This document shows, in pieces, positions 28,057-34,988 of a DNA stretch of 34,988 nucleotides. The first letter of the stretch is position 1, and each line of letters opens with the position of its first letter. Source of the stretch: an uncultured Lactobacillus sp. (GTDB taxonomy: Bacteria > Bacillota > Bacilli > Lactobacillales > Lactobacillaceae); NCBI RefSeq assembly GCF_947367085.1, contig NZ_CANBCP010000015.1:1-34988 (forward strand). The letters are read 5' to 3'. The notes under the pieces were generated by a model, which searched no databases, was not told the origin of the DNA, and saw nothing but the letters and a program-made list of their open reading frames with translations. Position numbers and translations under genes: made by a program.

Positions 28057-28737
28057 TTATCTAGCAATTGTAAAACTAGTGATTTTTAAATTAGGGTAGC
28101 TTTGCTTTAGTGCGTCACGTGCATGATACAGGGTTCTGCCAGTAGTATAAATATCATCTAAGAGTAAAACCCGGCCAGACAGATTATATTTTTTTATAGC
28201 CCTAAAAGTTTGTTTACTGGCTAATCTTTCTTCCTTATTTTTTTGTCCTTGCGCTTTTTCAGAATCATCTTTAATTAAACTAGGCGTCAATTTCACCAAG
28301 TCACCATAAATTTCACTAATTGTATCAAATTTTCTTTTTTGAAAATGACTAGGAGAGCTAGGTATTGGGACATAAAAATCAGCTGGAGGAAGTTTTTTTA
28401 CTAGATAACTTAATACTGAATGTAATACAAAATCACCGTAGCGCTTATAGTTAACCATCAGGTCGTGAAATGCATCATTATAGTGATAAAGTGCTTTATT
28501 TTTTAATAAATCCTCAGAATAAATTCTTTGCCATCTCTGACAATCTAAACATAAGTTGGAAGAAAAATTTGCTTCTAAAGCCTTATTACAATTGATGCAA
28601 GTTACACCAGCTATTTTCTCAAACTTATTGAAACAGCTTTTACATACAGGATACTCTTCATTTTTCAAACTAAAAAATAGACTTTTATAATGGAGTTGAA
28701 CTTTAAAATAACTTTGACAAAGTAGACATTTATTCAT
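28057..28737 (-). CDS. comFC: ComFC, competence-associated phosphoribosyltransferase-like protein
   Basis: A 226-residue ComFC/GntX family protein needed for DNA uptake in competent Gram-positive bacteria. Its N-terminus has zinc-binding cysteine pairs at C4/C7, C32/C35, C47/C50 and C63/C66, and its C-terminal half is a phosphoribosyltransferase fold with the PRPP loop VLLLDDIYTTGRT near residues 190-202. The start overlaps the comFA stop by four bases (ATGA), so it is coupled to comFA. No terminator is visible before the hpf promoter, so weak read-through into hpf is possible. All motifs are intact. Confidence 0.93.
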   Translation of the reverse strand: MNKCLLCQSYFKVQLHYKSLFFSLKNEEYPVCKSCFNKFEKIAGVTCINCNKALEANFSSNLCLDCQRWQRIYSEDLLKNKALYHYNDAFHDLMVNYKRYGDFVLHSVLSYLVKKLPPADFYVPIPSSPSHFQKRKFDTISEIYGDLVKLTPSLIKDDSEKAQGQKNKEERLASKQTFRAIKKYNLSGRVLLLDDIYTTGRTLYHARDALKQSYPNLKITSFTIAR

Positions 28738-30002
28738 CGATTCATTTTCCTAATTTGGTAATTTGCCTGTCTCAAACTTTTCGTATAGTGGTGATAACAA
28801 AATAAAACCAGCCCTGTTCGATCATCTTTATTTCGTCCTACACGACCTGCAATTTGAATTAGACTCGGTGTATTATAGATCTCATCATCTGCCGCTAGCA
28901 CAATAACTTGCACACTTTTAAAAGTAACTCCTCTTTCCAAAATCGTTGTAGTTAGCAAAATATCCAGCTCTTGATTTCTAAATTGCCGTACTTTGTTTTG
29001 TCTATCTTTATCTGCAGCATGAACACTGGCGATTTTTAGTTTTGGAAAAGTATTTTCAAATATTTGATGATATGTAGGAAGTTGAGCAATTCGAGGAACA
29101 AAAATCAATAAGGGCTTTTTATTATCGATAATCTTTTTTATTTGCTTAACTAACTTAGGATGCAGCTTATTTTTCTTAAAAAATGGGCGCAGATATAGTT
29201 GATTTTTAGGAATAGGCAATAATCCTCCATGAAAACGTCGATTCAATAATGAATATCCGATCTCATGCTGTTTTGCCTTTTTCAATAGTTTTTCATCAGG
29301 AGTGGCAGTAAGATAAAAGCAACTTCCCTGCATTTTAACTGCTTGTTTTGCTCCAAAATGCAAAACTGGATCATTATGAAATGGAAAGGAATCAACCTCA
29401 TCAATCACTAGTAAATCAAAAGCTTGATAAAACTTTAGCAACTGATGAGTAGTACAAATAATAAATTGTTCATCATCTGGCTCATGAAATTCCCGACCAT
29501 GATATTTTCCAATCTTCACCCTAGAAAAAGCCTCACAAAAACGTGGATATAATTCATCCACCACATCAATTCTTGGTGTTGCAATTGCTGCTGTTTTTCC
29601 TGCTGATAAACAAGTCTTAATGACACCAAACAGCATTTCAGTTTTGCCAGCTCCAGTTACTGCGTGAACTAGATGATCTTTATGTTTATTAAAAGACTCA
29701 ATCAATTCGTTTGAAACCCTTTCTTGAGCTTGAGTTAATTTTCCTTGCCAAGTTAAACCACCATCAATTAACGGTTTATAATGCTTGGCATTTAGATTAC
29801 GATATAAATAATCCTTTTCACATATCCTGCCTAGACCAATACAATTTCTACAATATCTTTCTTGATTAGGCAAAAAGAAATTCGAAAATTGATTACACCG
29901 CTGACAAATCCCGTTTTTCATCGCTGGGACTTTTTCAAAATCACTGTTTATGTTATTGTTTATCTGATCAGCTAGACATTGTCGACCATACATTTTACTC
30001 AT
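28734..30002 (-). CDS. comFA: ComFA, DNA-uptake helicase/translocase
   Basis: An ATP-dependent helicase-like protein that helps pull single-stranded DNA through the membrane channel during transformation. The 422-residue protein has a zinc-binding cysteine cluster (C33/C36, C51/C54), Walker A TGAGKT ending at residue 121, the DEAD-like VIDEVDSF, the ATPDE segment, and helicase motif VI QIAGRVGRN. The start at 30002 follows GAGGTGAT. It is divergent from yigZ with 42 bases between starts; TTGACA lies at 30046-30051, but the nearest -10-like TGTAAT is 19 bases away. The frame is complete, so the protein should be functional even though competence in this group is mostly unproven. Confidence 0.94.
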   Translation of the reverse strand: MSKMYGRQCLADQINNNINSDFEKVPAMKNGICQRCNQFSNFFLPNQERYCRNCIGLGRICEKDYLYRNLNAKHYKPLIDGGLTWQGKLTQAQERVSNELIESFNKHKDHLVHAVTGAGKTEMLFGVIKTCLSAGKTAAIATPRIDVVDELYPRFCEAFSRVKIGKYHGREFHEPDDEQFIICTTHQLLKFYQAFDLLVIDEVDSFPFHNDPVLHFGAKQAVKMQGSCFYLTATPDEKLLKKAKQHEIGYSLLNRRFHGGLLPIPKNQLYLRPFFKKNKLHPKLVKQIKKIIDNKKPLLIFVPRIAQLPTYHQIFENTFPKLKIASVHAADKDRQNKVRQFRNQELDILLTTTILERGVTFKSVQVIVLAADDEIYNTPSLIQIAGRVGRNKDDRTGLVLFCYHHYTKSLRQANYQIRKMNR

Positions 30003-30020
30003 TTAATCACCTCATTATTT

Positions 30021-30051
30021 ATTACACGAAAAGAGGCTTTATTTTTGTCAA
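30021..30051 (-). promoter_or_regulatory. Possible comFA promoter
   Basis: On the minus strand a perfect -35, TTGACA (30046-30051), is followed after 19 bases by TGTAAT (30021-30026). The spacing is longer than the ideal 17. The -35 overlaps the yigZ start codon. I do not see a clear competence sigma-factor box. Tentative. Confidence 0.35.
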
Positions 30052-30710
30052 CTAATAAAAATGATTATTTAACAATTAAGCAAAACGGCGAAAGCCAACT
30101 AGTTATCAAAAAAAGTAAATTCATCTGTAATTTAGCAAGAAATGAAAATGAGCATCAAGCTCAAGAATTTATTGAAACAATCAGTAAAAAATATCATGAC
30201 GCAACACATAACACTTATGCCTATACAATTGGGCAAAATGATGAACACGTCAAAGCAAGTGACAATGGAGAACCTTCTGGCACAGCCGGCATTCCTGAGT
30301 TAAAAGCTCTACAACTGATGAATTTAAAAAATGTAACTGCAGTTGTAACTCGATATTTTGGTGGAATAAAATTAGGAGCAGGCGGCTTAATTCGTGCCTA
30401 TTCAAATAGTGTAACTCATGCAGCTCAAGAAATAGGCGTCGTACGTAAATGCCTACAGCAAGAAATTTCAGTTGAAATAGCCTATGCTAATTTAGATCGG
30501 ATAAATCATTATTTGGAGCAAAAACAAGTTTTTGTTTCAAATCGGGAATTTGCTACCAATGTCAAAATAGACGTCTTTCTTGACTTAGATAAGATCGGAG
30601 ATTTTAAAAACGAAATTATCGAGATTCTATCTAATAATGTTACTTTTACAGCAGGACAAAAGCGATACAACGAAATTCCCATCATCGCAAACAATTATCA
30701 CGAGCAATAA
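30045..30710 (+). CDS. yigZ: YigZ/YvyE (IMPACT, UPF0029) family protein
   Basis: The only plus-strand gene. The 221-residue protein belongs to the IMPACT/YigZ family: SDNGEPSGTAGIP followed by VTRYFGGIKLGAGGLIRAYS are diagnostic. The N-terminal domain resembles eukaryotic IMPACT, a translation-control protein, and the C-terminal one an EF-G domain IV-like fold; the bacterial function is unknown. The open frame extends upstream to 29979, but that would overlap comFA on the other strand. I place the start at the TTG at 30045, eight bases after AGAGG, giving an N-terminus typical of the family. It ends at a terminator shared with tagO. Confidence 0.9.
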   Translation: MSTNKNDYLTIKQNGESQLVIKKSKFICNLARNENEHQAQEFIETISKKYHDATHNTYAYTIGQNDEHVKASDNGEPSGTAGIPELKALQLMNLKNVTAVVTRYFGGIKLGAGGLIRAYSNSVTHAAQEIGVVRKCLQQEISVEIAYANLDRINHYLEQKQVFVSNREFATNVKIDVFLDLDKIGDFKNEIIEILSNNVTFTAGQKRYNEIPIIANNYHEQ

Positions 30711-30740
30711 AAAAGACGCCCACAGCGTCTTTTATTTTTT
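30711..30740. terminator. Bidirectional terminator between yigZ and tagO
   Basis: AAAAGACGC-CCACA-GCGTCTTTT is a 9-bp stem with a 5-base loop. On the plus strand it is followed by ATTTTTT (ends yigZ) and on the minus strand by TTATTG after the stem's own T run (ends tagO). It starts right after the yigZ stop and overlaps the tagO stop codon at 30732-30734. Confidence 0.9.
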
Positions 30741-31865
30741 ATCTTGTTTTTCATCACTTAAATGGTGTGTTTTAACTTCTGGATCTGCTCTCATCATCTT
30801 GTTGATCATCTTCTGCAAGAAATGCAGTAAAGGTTTATAGTGCTCACCCAGTAGTCCAATTGTTTCCACAAATAATTCAAGTGCAAACATTAAGCCAACA
30901 ATCAATGGCCAAATTCCCCAGCTAGGAGCCGCAATAAAGAGTAATGATACAAATGAAAAAATTAACGATAAACCATAAATCGCCAACACAGTTTGACGAT
31001 GAGTTAATCCCATTTTCATCAATTGGTGGTGCAAGTGGTGCTTATCAGCTTGAGAAATTGGCTTTTTATTTAGTTTGCGACGAATCATCGCATAAATAGT
31101 ATCTGTAATTGGTACTCCCAAAATGATAATTGGCACTAACAATGAAATGAAAGTTACATTCTTCAAGCCTTTTAGTGATAATACCGAGATCATAAAACCA
31201 ATGTATAAAGCACCCGTATCACCTAAAAAGATCTTTGCCGGATGGAAATTATAAGGCAAAAAGCCTAATAAACAAGCTGCCAGCATAATACACATAATCG
31301 GAACATAATGCTGCCAAGTATGTAAGAAAAAGAAACCAACGATTCCCATAGTTGTCAAGGAAATCATTGAAACCCCAGTAGCTAGTCCATCTAACCCATC
31401 AATTAAATTTACGGCATTAGTTAAAGCTAAGATCCAAAATACGGTAATTGGCAAACTCCACCAGCCAAGCTGAATATCTCCTAACCAAGGTAAAGATATT
31501 TCATTCATTTTAATGCCAGCCAAGAAATAAATTACCAGTGAGGCAATAAATATCCCTAACATTTTTTGGCGAGGCTTTAATTCTAAAATATCGTCAATTA
31601 GTCCCGTTAAGATAATTACACTCGAAGCCAATAATATGGAAAATAGCTCATGAGTTGGAAACTCATTACGCAGTAAAACAAATTCTCCAATATTAAAAGC
31701 TACAAAGATGCCCAATCCTCCAATTGTAGGCATTGGCTTTTTATTAACCCGTCTTGCATTCGGATTATCCACAGCACCTAAAACGAAAGCTAACTTTCGT
31801 ATAAACGGTGTGATTGCTGCAGAAATTATAATAAGTAAAAATATTTTAACTATATTCTGAAACAT
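30732..31865 (-). CDS. tagO: Undecaprenyl-phosphate GlcNAc-1-phosphate transferase (TagO/WecA family)
   Basis: Transfers GlcNAc-1-phosphate from UDP-GlcNAc to undecaprenyl phosphate in the membrane, the first step in wall teichoic acid or related wall polysaccharide synthesis. The 377-residue protein has about ten to eleven membrane helices. Family motifs are DNPNARRVNKKPMPTIGG at about 33-50, the Asp pair GLIDD at 88-92, NLIDGLDGLATG at 153-164, FLGDTGALY, and the cytoplasmic HHLHHQL loop. Length is normal. Its ribosome binding site (AAAGTAG) is modest, but it has a very good promoter at 31897-31925. The wall polymer made cannot be told from this gene alone. Confidence 0.94.
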   Translation of the reverse strand: MFQNIVKIFLLIIISAAITPFIRKLAFVLGAVDNPNARRVNKKPMPTIGGLGIFVAFNIGEFVLLRNEFPTHELFSILLASSVIILTGLIDDILELKPRQKMLGIFIASLVIYFLAGIKMNEISLPWLGDIQLGWWSLPITVFWILALTNAVNLIDGLDGLATGVSMISLTTMGIVGFFFLHTWQHYVPIMCIMLAACLLGFLPYNFHPAKIFLGDTGALYIGFMISVLSLKGLKNVTFISLLVPIIILGVPITDTIYAMIRRKLNKKPISQADKHHLHHQLMKMGLTHRQTVLAIYGLSLIFSFVSLLFIAAPSWGIWPLIVGLMFALELFVETIGLLGEHYKPLLHFLQKMINKMMRADPEVKTHHLSDEKQDKK

Positions 31866-31896
31866 AAAAAGCTACTTTCTTAAACTTCTGATTTTA

Positions 31897-31925
31897 ATTA
31901 TACAAATTGAGAAAGCTTAAAACAA
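31897..31925 (-). promoter_or_regulatory. tagO promoter
   Basis: On the minus strand TTGTTT (31920-31925) and TATAAT (31897-31902) are separated by exactly 17 bases, one of the best sigma-A matches in the window. It lies between the rny terminator and tagO. Confidence 0.8.
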
Positions 31926-31948
31926 CTGACAATGTTAAAGAAATAATA

Positions 31949-31978
31949 AAAAAAACCAAGCATTAACTTGGTTTTTTT
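31949..31978 (-). terminator. Intrinsic terminator after rny
   Basis: On the minus strand AAAAAAACCAAG-TTAATG-CTTGGTTTTTTT is a 12-bp stem, including an A-T base, around a 6-base loop and followed by T residues. Its first two bases overlap the rny stop codon. Because the stem ends in A and T runs it could work in both directions. Confidence 0.9.
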
Positions 31979-33617
31979 ATTTGGCAATTGCAACTGCCCG
32001 TTTTTCTCGAATAACTGTAACTTTAATATTACCAGGATATTCCATATCATCTTCAATTTGATTTTTGATATCTCTTGCTAAAATAACAGTTCTATCATCA
32101 GAGATTTTATCTGGTTCAACCATTACTCTAATTTCACGTCCCGCTTGAATAGCATAAGCTTGACAAACGCCTTGGTGACTTTTAGCAATTGTTTCTAATT
32201 GTTCAAGTCTTCTAATGTAATTTTCAAGAGATTCACTTCTTGCCCCCGGTCTAGCTGAAGATATTGTATCAGCAGCTACCACCAATTCAGCAATAAATGA
32301 TAATTTTGGTACATCTCCATGATGTGCCGCAATCGCATTAATAACCAAATCTGGTTCATGATATTTACGGGCTAATTCAACACCAATTTCTACGTGAGAA
32401 CCCTCGATCTCATGATCGATGGATTTTCCAATATCGTGTAATAATCCCGCGCGTACCGCTATTTTTTCATCTAATCCAAGTTCGGCAGCCATCACTCCGG
32501 TTAATTTTCCTACTTCAATCGAGTGAGCCAAGACATTTTGACCGTAAGAAGTTCTATACTTCAGCCGTCCCAAAATCTTAACAAGTTCAGGGTGCATCTT
32601 ATGAATACCTAATTCCATAAGTGCATTTTCACCGGCTTCATAGATATCGGCATTTACTTCTTTACGAGCTTTGTCAACCATCTCTTCAATACGAGCAGGA
32701 TGAATACGCCCATCTTTAACCAAACGCTCCAAAGCCCTTTTGGCTATTTCACGTCTAATTGGATCAAAGCCACTTAGAACAACAACATCTGGTGTGTCAT
32801 CAATTATTAAATCTATTCCTGTTAATGCTTCAAAAGAGCGAATATTTCGACCTTCACGGCCAATAATTCTTCCTTTCATATCATCGTTAGGAAGATTTAC
32901 AACTGAAACTGTCTTTTCAGAAACAGTATCGGCAGCACTACTTTGAATAGCTTCAACAATCACCTTACGAGCAAAATGATCAGCCTTGGCTTGAACTTCT
33001 TCATTACTTTCACGAATAAGCTCTGCACGCTCAGATACTAATTGGTCGGATAAATTATCCAAAACAATCTTTTTAGCTTGTTCAGGCTCTAATTTTGCCA
33101 CTTCAAACAGCTTTTGTTCTCTTTGCTCGATTAATTCATCAGCATGTTTTTGTTTTTCTTGAACTTGAGCTTCTAACTGCTTAACTTGATTTTCCTTTTG
33201 TGTGATTTTTGCGTCTTTTTGATCTAATAAATTATCCTTATGATCAATTGCATCTTCACGTTGCAGAAGTCTATTTTCTTGTTTAGAAACTTCTTGACGC
33301 CGCTGATTTAATTCATTATCAACACGTTCACGGTATTGATGAATTTCTTCTTGTGCCTCAAGAATCTTTTCTTTTTTAGCATCTTGAGCTTCTTTTTTTA
33401 TACTCTGTGCCTGGAGCTTTCGCTTTTCAACTTCAGCATTTATAGCCGCGAGTTTTTCATTTGCTTGATCCAGGATATGATCTGCATCATGTTGTGCATT
33501 TGCAGCTTTCTTCTCCCACTTATGTTTACGTAGGCCATATCCAGCTGCACCACCAATTAGGATAGAAACAATAGCGATAGCTGCAGAAATTAAAACTATA
33601 CTTGTTGTATTTATCAT
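31977..33617 (-). CDS. rny: Ribonuclease Y
   Basis: A membrane-anchored endoribonuclease that starts bulk mRNA decay in many Firmicutes. The 546-residue protein has one N-terminal membrane helix (about 5-27), a long charged coiled coil (about 30-210), a KH RNA-binding domain with [17 protein letters not shown], and an HD metal-dependent phosphohydrolase domain with LAHSIEVG and LLHDIGK (His394-Asp395). The C-terminus [14 protein letters not shown] is typical. The start follows AAAGGCGAT and a good promoter lies at 33662-33690. Its position next to recA is the usual Firmicutes arrangement. Length is a little over the B. subtilis enzyme but normal for lactobacilli. Confidence 0.97.
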   Translation of the reverse strand: MINTTSIVLISAAIAIVSILIGGAAGYGLRKHKWEKKAANAQHDADHILDQANEKLAAINAEVEKRKLQAQSIKKEAQDAKKEKILEAQEEIHQYRERVDNELNQRRQEVSKQENRLLQREDAIDHKDNLLDQKDAKITQKENQVKQLEAQVQEKQKHADELIEQREQKLFEVAKLEPEQAKKIVLDNLSDQLVSERAELIRESNEEVQAKADHFARKVIVEAIQSSAADTVSEKTVSVVNLPNDDMKGRIIGREGRNIRSFEALTGIDLIIDDTPDVVVLSGFDPIRREIAKRALERLVKDGRIHPARIEEMVDKARKEVNADIYEAGENALMELGIHKMHPELVKILGRLKYRTSYGQNVLAHSIEVGKLTGVMAAELGLDEKIAVRAGLLHDIGKSIDHEIEGSHVEIGVELARKYHEPDLVINAIAAHHGDVPKLSFIAELVVAADTISSARPGARSESLENYIRRLEQLETIAKSHQGVCQAYAIQAGREIRVMVEPDKISDDRTVILARDIKNQIEDDMEYPGNIKVTVIREKRAVAIAK

Positions 33618-33661
33618 ATTTACTATCGCCTTTTTAAATCAGAATTATTTCACACATATTA

Positions 33662-33690
33662 ATAATAAAAGTCGAAAGCAGTAAAGTCAA
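33662..33690 (-). promoter_or_regulatory. rny promoter
   Basis: On the minus strand TTGACT (33685-33690) and TATTAT (33662-33667) are separated by 17 bases. It lies 45 bases upstream of the rny start, after the recA terminator. Confidence 0.75.
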
Positions 33691-33699
33691 TCCAACTGC

Positions 33700-33730
33700 A
33701 AAAAGACCTTGGTCTTAAAAACCAAGGTCT
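33700..33730 (-). terminator. Intrinsic terminator after recA
   Basis: On the minus strand AGACCTTGGT-TTTTAAG-ACCAAGGTCT is a 10-bp perfect stem with a 7-base loop followed by TTTT. It begins 15 bases after the recA stop. Confidence 0.92.
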
Positions 33731-33745
33731 AAATTAATTTCTTCA

Positions 33746-34843
33746 CTATTTTTTATCGTCTTCTTTTTTGCTGTTACTCACATCATCTTTGGAATCTTTT
33801 TTCATTGATTCTTTAACTTTTTCAGGATCTTCACGATCTTGAATTGATTCAGCATCTATACCGTAAGCAGCTCGAACTTTACCCATAACTTCGTCATAAA
33901 CGTCCGGATGATCTTGTAAGTATTGCTTAGCATTCTCGCGTCCTTGACCAATACGATCATCCCCATATGAATACCAAGAACCAGCTTTATTAATAATGTC
34001 TTTATCTGCAGCCATGTCAATTAATTCACCTGTTTGAGAAATTCCATGACCATACATGATATCAACTTCAGCAACTTTAAATGGAGGCGCAACCTTATTC
34101 TTGACAACCTTTAACTTAACGCGGTTACCAATTACGTCACTACCTTGCTTAATCTGTTCAGCACGACGAACTTCTAATCTGATTGTAGAATAAAACTTCA
34201 AGGCACGACCGCCAGGCGTAGTTTCAGGATTTCCAAACATAACCCCGACTTTTTCACGGATTTGATTAATAAAAATAGCAATCGTTTTAGTTTTAGAAAT
34301 ATTACCTGAAAGCTTACGTAACGCTTGACTCATCAAACGAGCCTGTAATCCTACGTGAGAATCTCCCATCTCACCTTCAATTTCAGCTCTTGGTACTAAA
34401 GCTGCAACAGAATCGACAACAAGAATATCAATTGCACCACTTGAAATTAAAGTATCAGCAATCTGTAATCCTTCTTCACCAGTATTAGGTTGAGAAAGAA
34501 TTAAAGAATCAATATCAACACCTAATGCTTCAGCATAAGCTGGATCCATTGCGTTTTCTGCATCGATGTAGGCTGCTGTCCCACCACGTTTTTGGACTTC
34601 TGCTACTGCATGCAATGCCACCGTAGTCTTACCTGAACTTTCTGGTCCATAAACTTCTACAATTCTTCCGCGAGGATATCCCCCTACGCCAAGCGCTGCG
34701 TCTAATGCCAATGACCCAGTTGGTACAGTTGAAATCTGGGTATCAACTTTTTCCCCCATTCGCATAACTGCACCTTTACCAAAGTTCTTTTCGATTTTCT
34801 TGAGGGCAGCATCTAAGGCTGCTTTTTTTTCATCTTTAGCCAA
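33746..34843 (-). CDS. recA: RecA recombinase
   Basis: Forms filaments on single-stranded DNA for homologous recombination and triggers LexA self-cleavage in the SOS response. The 365-residue protein has the Walker A motif GPESSGKT at 66-73, the Walker B region [14 protein letters not shown], the [22 protein letters not shown] segment containing loop L2, and a long Lys/Asp-rich C-terminal tail (about the last 30 residues). The start codon is TTG at 34843, fixed by GGAGG seven bases upstream and by the conserved [14 protein letters not shown] beginning. It has its own promoter and an SOS-type box, and its own terminator. Confidence 0.98.
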   Translation of the reverse strand: MAKDEKKAALDAALKKIEKNFGKGAVMRMGEKVDTQISTVPTGSLALDAALGVGGYPRGRIVEVYGPESSGKTTVALHAVAEVQKRGGTAAYIDAENAMDPAYAEALGVDIDSLILSQPNTGEEGLQIADTLISSGAIDILVVDSVAALVPRAEIEGEMGDSHVGLQARLMSQALRKLSGNISKTKTIAIFINQIREKVGVMFGNPETTPGGRALKFYSTIRLEVRRAEQIKQGSDVIGNRVKLKVVKNKVAPPFKVAEVDIMYGHGISQTGELIDMAADKDIINKAGSWYSYGDDRIGQGRENAKQYLQDHPDVYDEVMGKVRAAYGIDAESIQDREDPEKVKESMKKDSKDDVSNSKKEDDKK

Positions 34844-34867
34844 AATTGGTCCTCCTTATAATGTTTA

Positions 34868-34897
34868 ATTATACTTGTTAATTCCTTAAAAAATCAA
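34868..34897 (-). promoter_or_regulatory. recA promoter
   Basis: On the minus strand TTGATT (34892-34897) and TATAAT (34868-34873) are separated by 18 bases. A second TATAAT-like sequence further upstream has no matching -35. Confidence 0.75.
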
Positions 34898-34905
34898 GAA
34901 ATAAG

Positions 34906-34919
34906 CGAACAAATGTTTT
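34906..34919. promoter_or_regulatory. SOS (LexA/DinR) box upstream of recA
   Basis: CGAACAAATGTTTT matches 12 of 14 positions of CGAACRNRYGTTCG; the mismatches are the last two bases. It lies eight bases upstream of the recA -35, as expected for LexA control of recA. Confidence 0.7.
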
Positions 34920-34988
34920 AAAAGATATATTTATTATACAAATTAGAACTCAACTCATATGCATTTCCTTGCTGTTGCATGGATTTAA
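34918..34988 (-). CDS. Possible C-terminal end of the gene upstream of recA (perhaps cinA)
   Basis: One minus-strand frame is open from the right edge to a TAA at 34918-34920 and reads KSMQQQGNAYELSSNLYNKYIF. The other two frames contain stops. In Firmicutes cinA usually precedes recA, so this could be the cinA tail, but 23 codons carry no recognisable motif and the frame could be open by chance. If real, its stop codon overlaps the SOS box. Confidence 0.3.
   Translation of the reverse strand, partial: KSMQQQGNAYELSSNLYNKYIF

Noticed and set aside
29979-30044. Longer yigZ start at 29979
   Set aside because: The added 22 residues overlap the comFA start region, lack family similarity and have no ribosome binding site; TTG at 30045 has AGAGG at good spacing.
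30021-30051. Competence sigma-factor (com box) promoter for comFA
   Set aside because: No sequence close to the streptococcal TACGAATA box is present; only a poorly spaced TTGACA/TGTAAT pair is seen.
1-34988. Mobile element, prophage, CRISPR array or defence island
   Set aside because: No transposase, integrase, direct repeat array or foreign-looking block was found; gene order and codon use look uniform core genome.

Overview
The window is a contiguous piece of a low-GC Firmicutes chromosome, most probably a Lactobacillus of the L. acidophilus / L. delbrueckii group. The reasons are the AT-rich composition, strong Gram-positive ribosome binding sites, and the gene order recA - rny - tagO - yigZ/comFA-comFC - hpf - secA - prfB - hprK - lgt - gpsA - trxB - glycogen operon - uvrBA - rapZ-yvcK-whiA. 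From memory this matches the L. acidophilus group; I could not search it. Every gene except yigZ is on the minus strand, so transcription runs from high to low coordinates. I see no IS element, prophage, CRISPR array, tRNA or rRNA, and no gene-free gap over 300 bases.

Layout in transcription order. 34988-31977: recA (TTG start, SOS-type box upstream) and rny (RNase Y), each with its own promoter and terminator. 31865-30732: tagO, converging on the plus-strand gene yigZ; the two share one hairpin terminator. 30002-28057: comFA-comFC, divergent from yigZ across 42 bases. 27972-24884: hpf and secA, each with an extended -10 promoter and its own terminator. 24835-20622: prfB (read through a programmed +1 frameshift), a 75-residue membrane protein, hprK, lgt and gpsA, tightly packed. 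20546-19611: trxB with its own promoter. 19429-7816: the seven-gene glycogen operon glgB-glgC-glgD-glgA-glgP-amy-pgm. 7716-2242: uvrB-uvrA and an HdeD-like membrane protein. 2144-1: rapZ-yvcK-whiA, the last cut by the window edge.

How the genes work together. The glycogen operon is a full synthesis and breakdown cycle: pgm interconverts glucose-6-P and glucose-1-P, GlgC/GlgD make ADP-glucose, GlgA elongates, GlgB branches, GlgP phosphorolyses and Amy trims branched dextrins. A CcpA-type cre site (13 of 14 consensus positions) lies just upstream of the glgB promoter. hprK, the kinase that makes the CcpA co-regulator P-Ser-HPr, lies about 3 kb away, and a weaker cre lies in the hpf promoter. 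SOS-type boxes precede both recA and uvrB. 

Most of the window is conserved core genome. I did not find a convincing new multi-gene system. The points most worth checking are regulatory: intrinsic terminators sitting directly in front of the uvrB and prfB ribosome binding sites with no visible promoter in between, possible SOS co-transcription of an HdeD-like gene behind uvrBA, palindromes in the rapZ and secA leaders, and a hairpin at the 5' end of the hpf message.
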